From assembly GCF_048771995.1 (NCBI RefSeq), contig NC_133032.1:17595001-17659000 (forward strand): a stretch of DNA of 64,000 nt, given 5' to 3'. Source of the stretch: Taeniopygia guttata. Its lineage: Eukaryota > Chordata > Aves > Passeriformes > Estrildidae. The notes below the pieces were generated by a model. The model was not told the origin of the DNA and searched no databases. It worked only from the letters and a program-made list of their open reading frames with translations. A program made the translations under genes and the position numbers. Within the stretch, counting starts at the first letter, position 1; every line of letters begins with the position of its first letter. This document shows positions 62,884 through 64,000 of the stretch, in pieces.

Positions 62884-64000
62884 GACACAGAACTTTATAT
62901 GAAAAAAGCAGAACACTGAAAAAAAAAACATTATATGTCCATGATATTAGATTTAAAGTAAAGTAACCACAAACTCCTAAACATGAATCCCAAAACTCAC
63001 AATCTTTATAATGAAAGGAAAAGACCACATCATATAACTGTCTTAGCCAGGCAATTCGGCATTTAACTTGTTTATTTTTCAGTTAAACAAAATCCAAATA
63101 TCTCCAGGGAAGACAATGTTAATAACAAACATAACCACACAAGCTTTGTATATGAAGTTCAATTTTAGCTTTAGTAGGGCAAATCAAATTGGAAATTGTA
63201 GTAAAAAGCCAGTAAAACTTAATCGAATTCTATCACATGGATAGATGGAGCATTTTGGTTTTACCCAGTTTGCTCCAGAATTTCTGGTCTGATCCTGAGT
63301 CCTGAAATACTTGTATATTCCTTCGATAATAATCTTAGCTTTGTAAGTAATTTATCATATTGTTTGTAAGGAAATTCTATCTTAATACAATAAATCCTGC
63401 TTAATGAGCCCATTAGAGAAAATTAAGTATATTTGCCTATTGTTTTTCTGGTGATGTTAAGAATTTTCTTGAGTATATGATTCCCCACTGGTATAGCTGT
63501 TGTTGATTTCCCTAAGAAAAAGAACAGCCTGGTCATGGACTAGCCACCTGCAGCTTACTGATTTTAAAACTCTCCTGAAGACACTTCTTTAGCAGAAAAA
63601 GCATATGCATTCATTAATTAATTAATTGCGGTATTTTTGTAATATTGGTACTACATATAAATTTCTATATAGCTATAATAATTATTTGCTTTTTCACATT
63701 GTACTTTCACTCATACTAGCATCATCTTTTGTTCTTTAACACATGCTTTCCTCAATTTAGAAATTATGCTTTCTCTATTCTCTGAGTATTGCATGAAATT
63801 ATACCCTAATCTCTCATCATTCATAGTGGGATATTTTATCTGCATACTTCTCCAGAACTTGTTAGTGTTCTACACACTGGTAGGGGGGCCACCGCTAATA
63901 CAGGACTGGAACCTGCTAATTCCATGACACACAACTTAATTATTTGACAATTTTAATCTATTCTTTCAACTCTTGCCCCTCGCAGTGTTTGAAGAGCAGC

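Larger units (their letters stand above)
54921..64000. other. Upstream intergenic spacer (expected LNPK-EVX2 side), no recognised gene
   Basis: Apart from the LTR remnant, the GC-rich block and small repeats listed separately, this is AT-rich intergenic DNA. Open frames are short and unlike known proteins. No EVX2 homeobox is present. TAAT-rich stretches occur at about 59429-59448 and 63613-63628 (ATTA repeats). Confidence 0.7.

Noticed and set aside
1..64000. CRISPR arrays, operons, tRNA or rRNA genes
   Set aside because: No regularly spaced repeats, no clustered bacterial-type genes and no cloverleaf or rRNA sequence seen; the window is vertebrate nuclear DNA.

Overview
This is nuclear vertebrate DNA, almost certainly from a bird. 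The evidence is AT-rich sequence with large introns, several 3' fragments of CR1 LINEs (the dominant avian retroposon), and two pieces of an LTR repeat whose layout I recognise from bird genomes. The species cannot be fixed from the sequence.

The window carries one recognisable protein-coding gene, LNPK (Lunapark, the ER three-way-junction protein), on the minus strand. It runs from a CpG-island promoter near 54.5 kb down to its stop codon at 12739-12741. I assembled 12 coding exons plus one inferred non-coding first exon. Every internal coding-exon boundary has GT-AG splice dinucleotides, all phases join, and the product is 415 residues with no frameshift or premature stop. It has an N-terminal Met-Gly-Gly (myristoylation type), two coiled coils flanking a two-membrane-segment hairpin, a proline/serine-rich linker, a CX2C-X18-CX2C zinc ribbon followed by the LNPAR motif, and an acidic C-terminal tail.

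Layout: 1 to about 12.0 kb is downstream flank with no recognised gene. About 12.0-12.74 kb is the probable LNPK 3' UTR. 12.74-50.69 kb holds the coding exons and introns, with CR1 and LTR fragments in introns 8, 9 and 12. 50.7-54.5 kb is intron 1. 54.1-54.9 kb is the CpG island. 54.95-64 kb is upstream intergenic DNA with an LTR remnant (about 55.49-56.0 kb), an unexplained GC-rich block (57.7-58.2 kb), a degenerate triplet repeat (about 59.2-59.4 kb) and no recognised gene.

In vertebrates LNPK sits beside EVX2 and the HOXD cluster and shares their long-range limb enhancers. By that established synteny, the right flank should face EVX2/HOXD13 and the left flank should face the gene desert that holds the HOXD digit enhancers. 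Neither neighbour is inside the window, so this is inference. I found no CRISPR array, operon, tRNA, rRNA or clearly novel system. The most interesting material is non-coding: candidate regulatory motifs in the LNPK upstream spacer, an 18-bp tandem repeat beside the promoter, several perfect small hairpins, and an LTR nested in a CR1.
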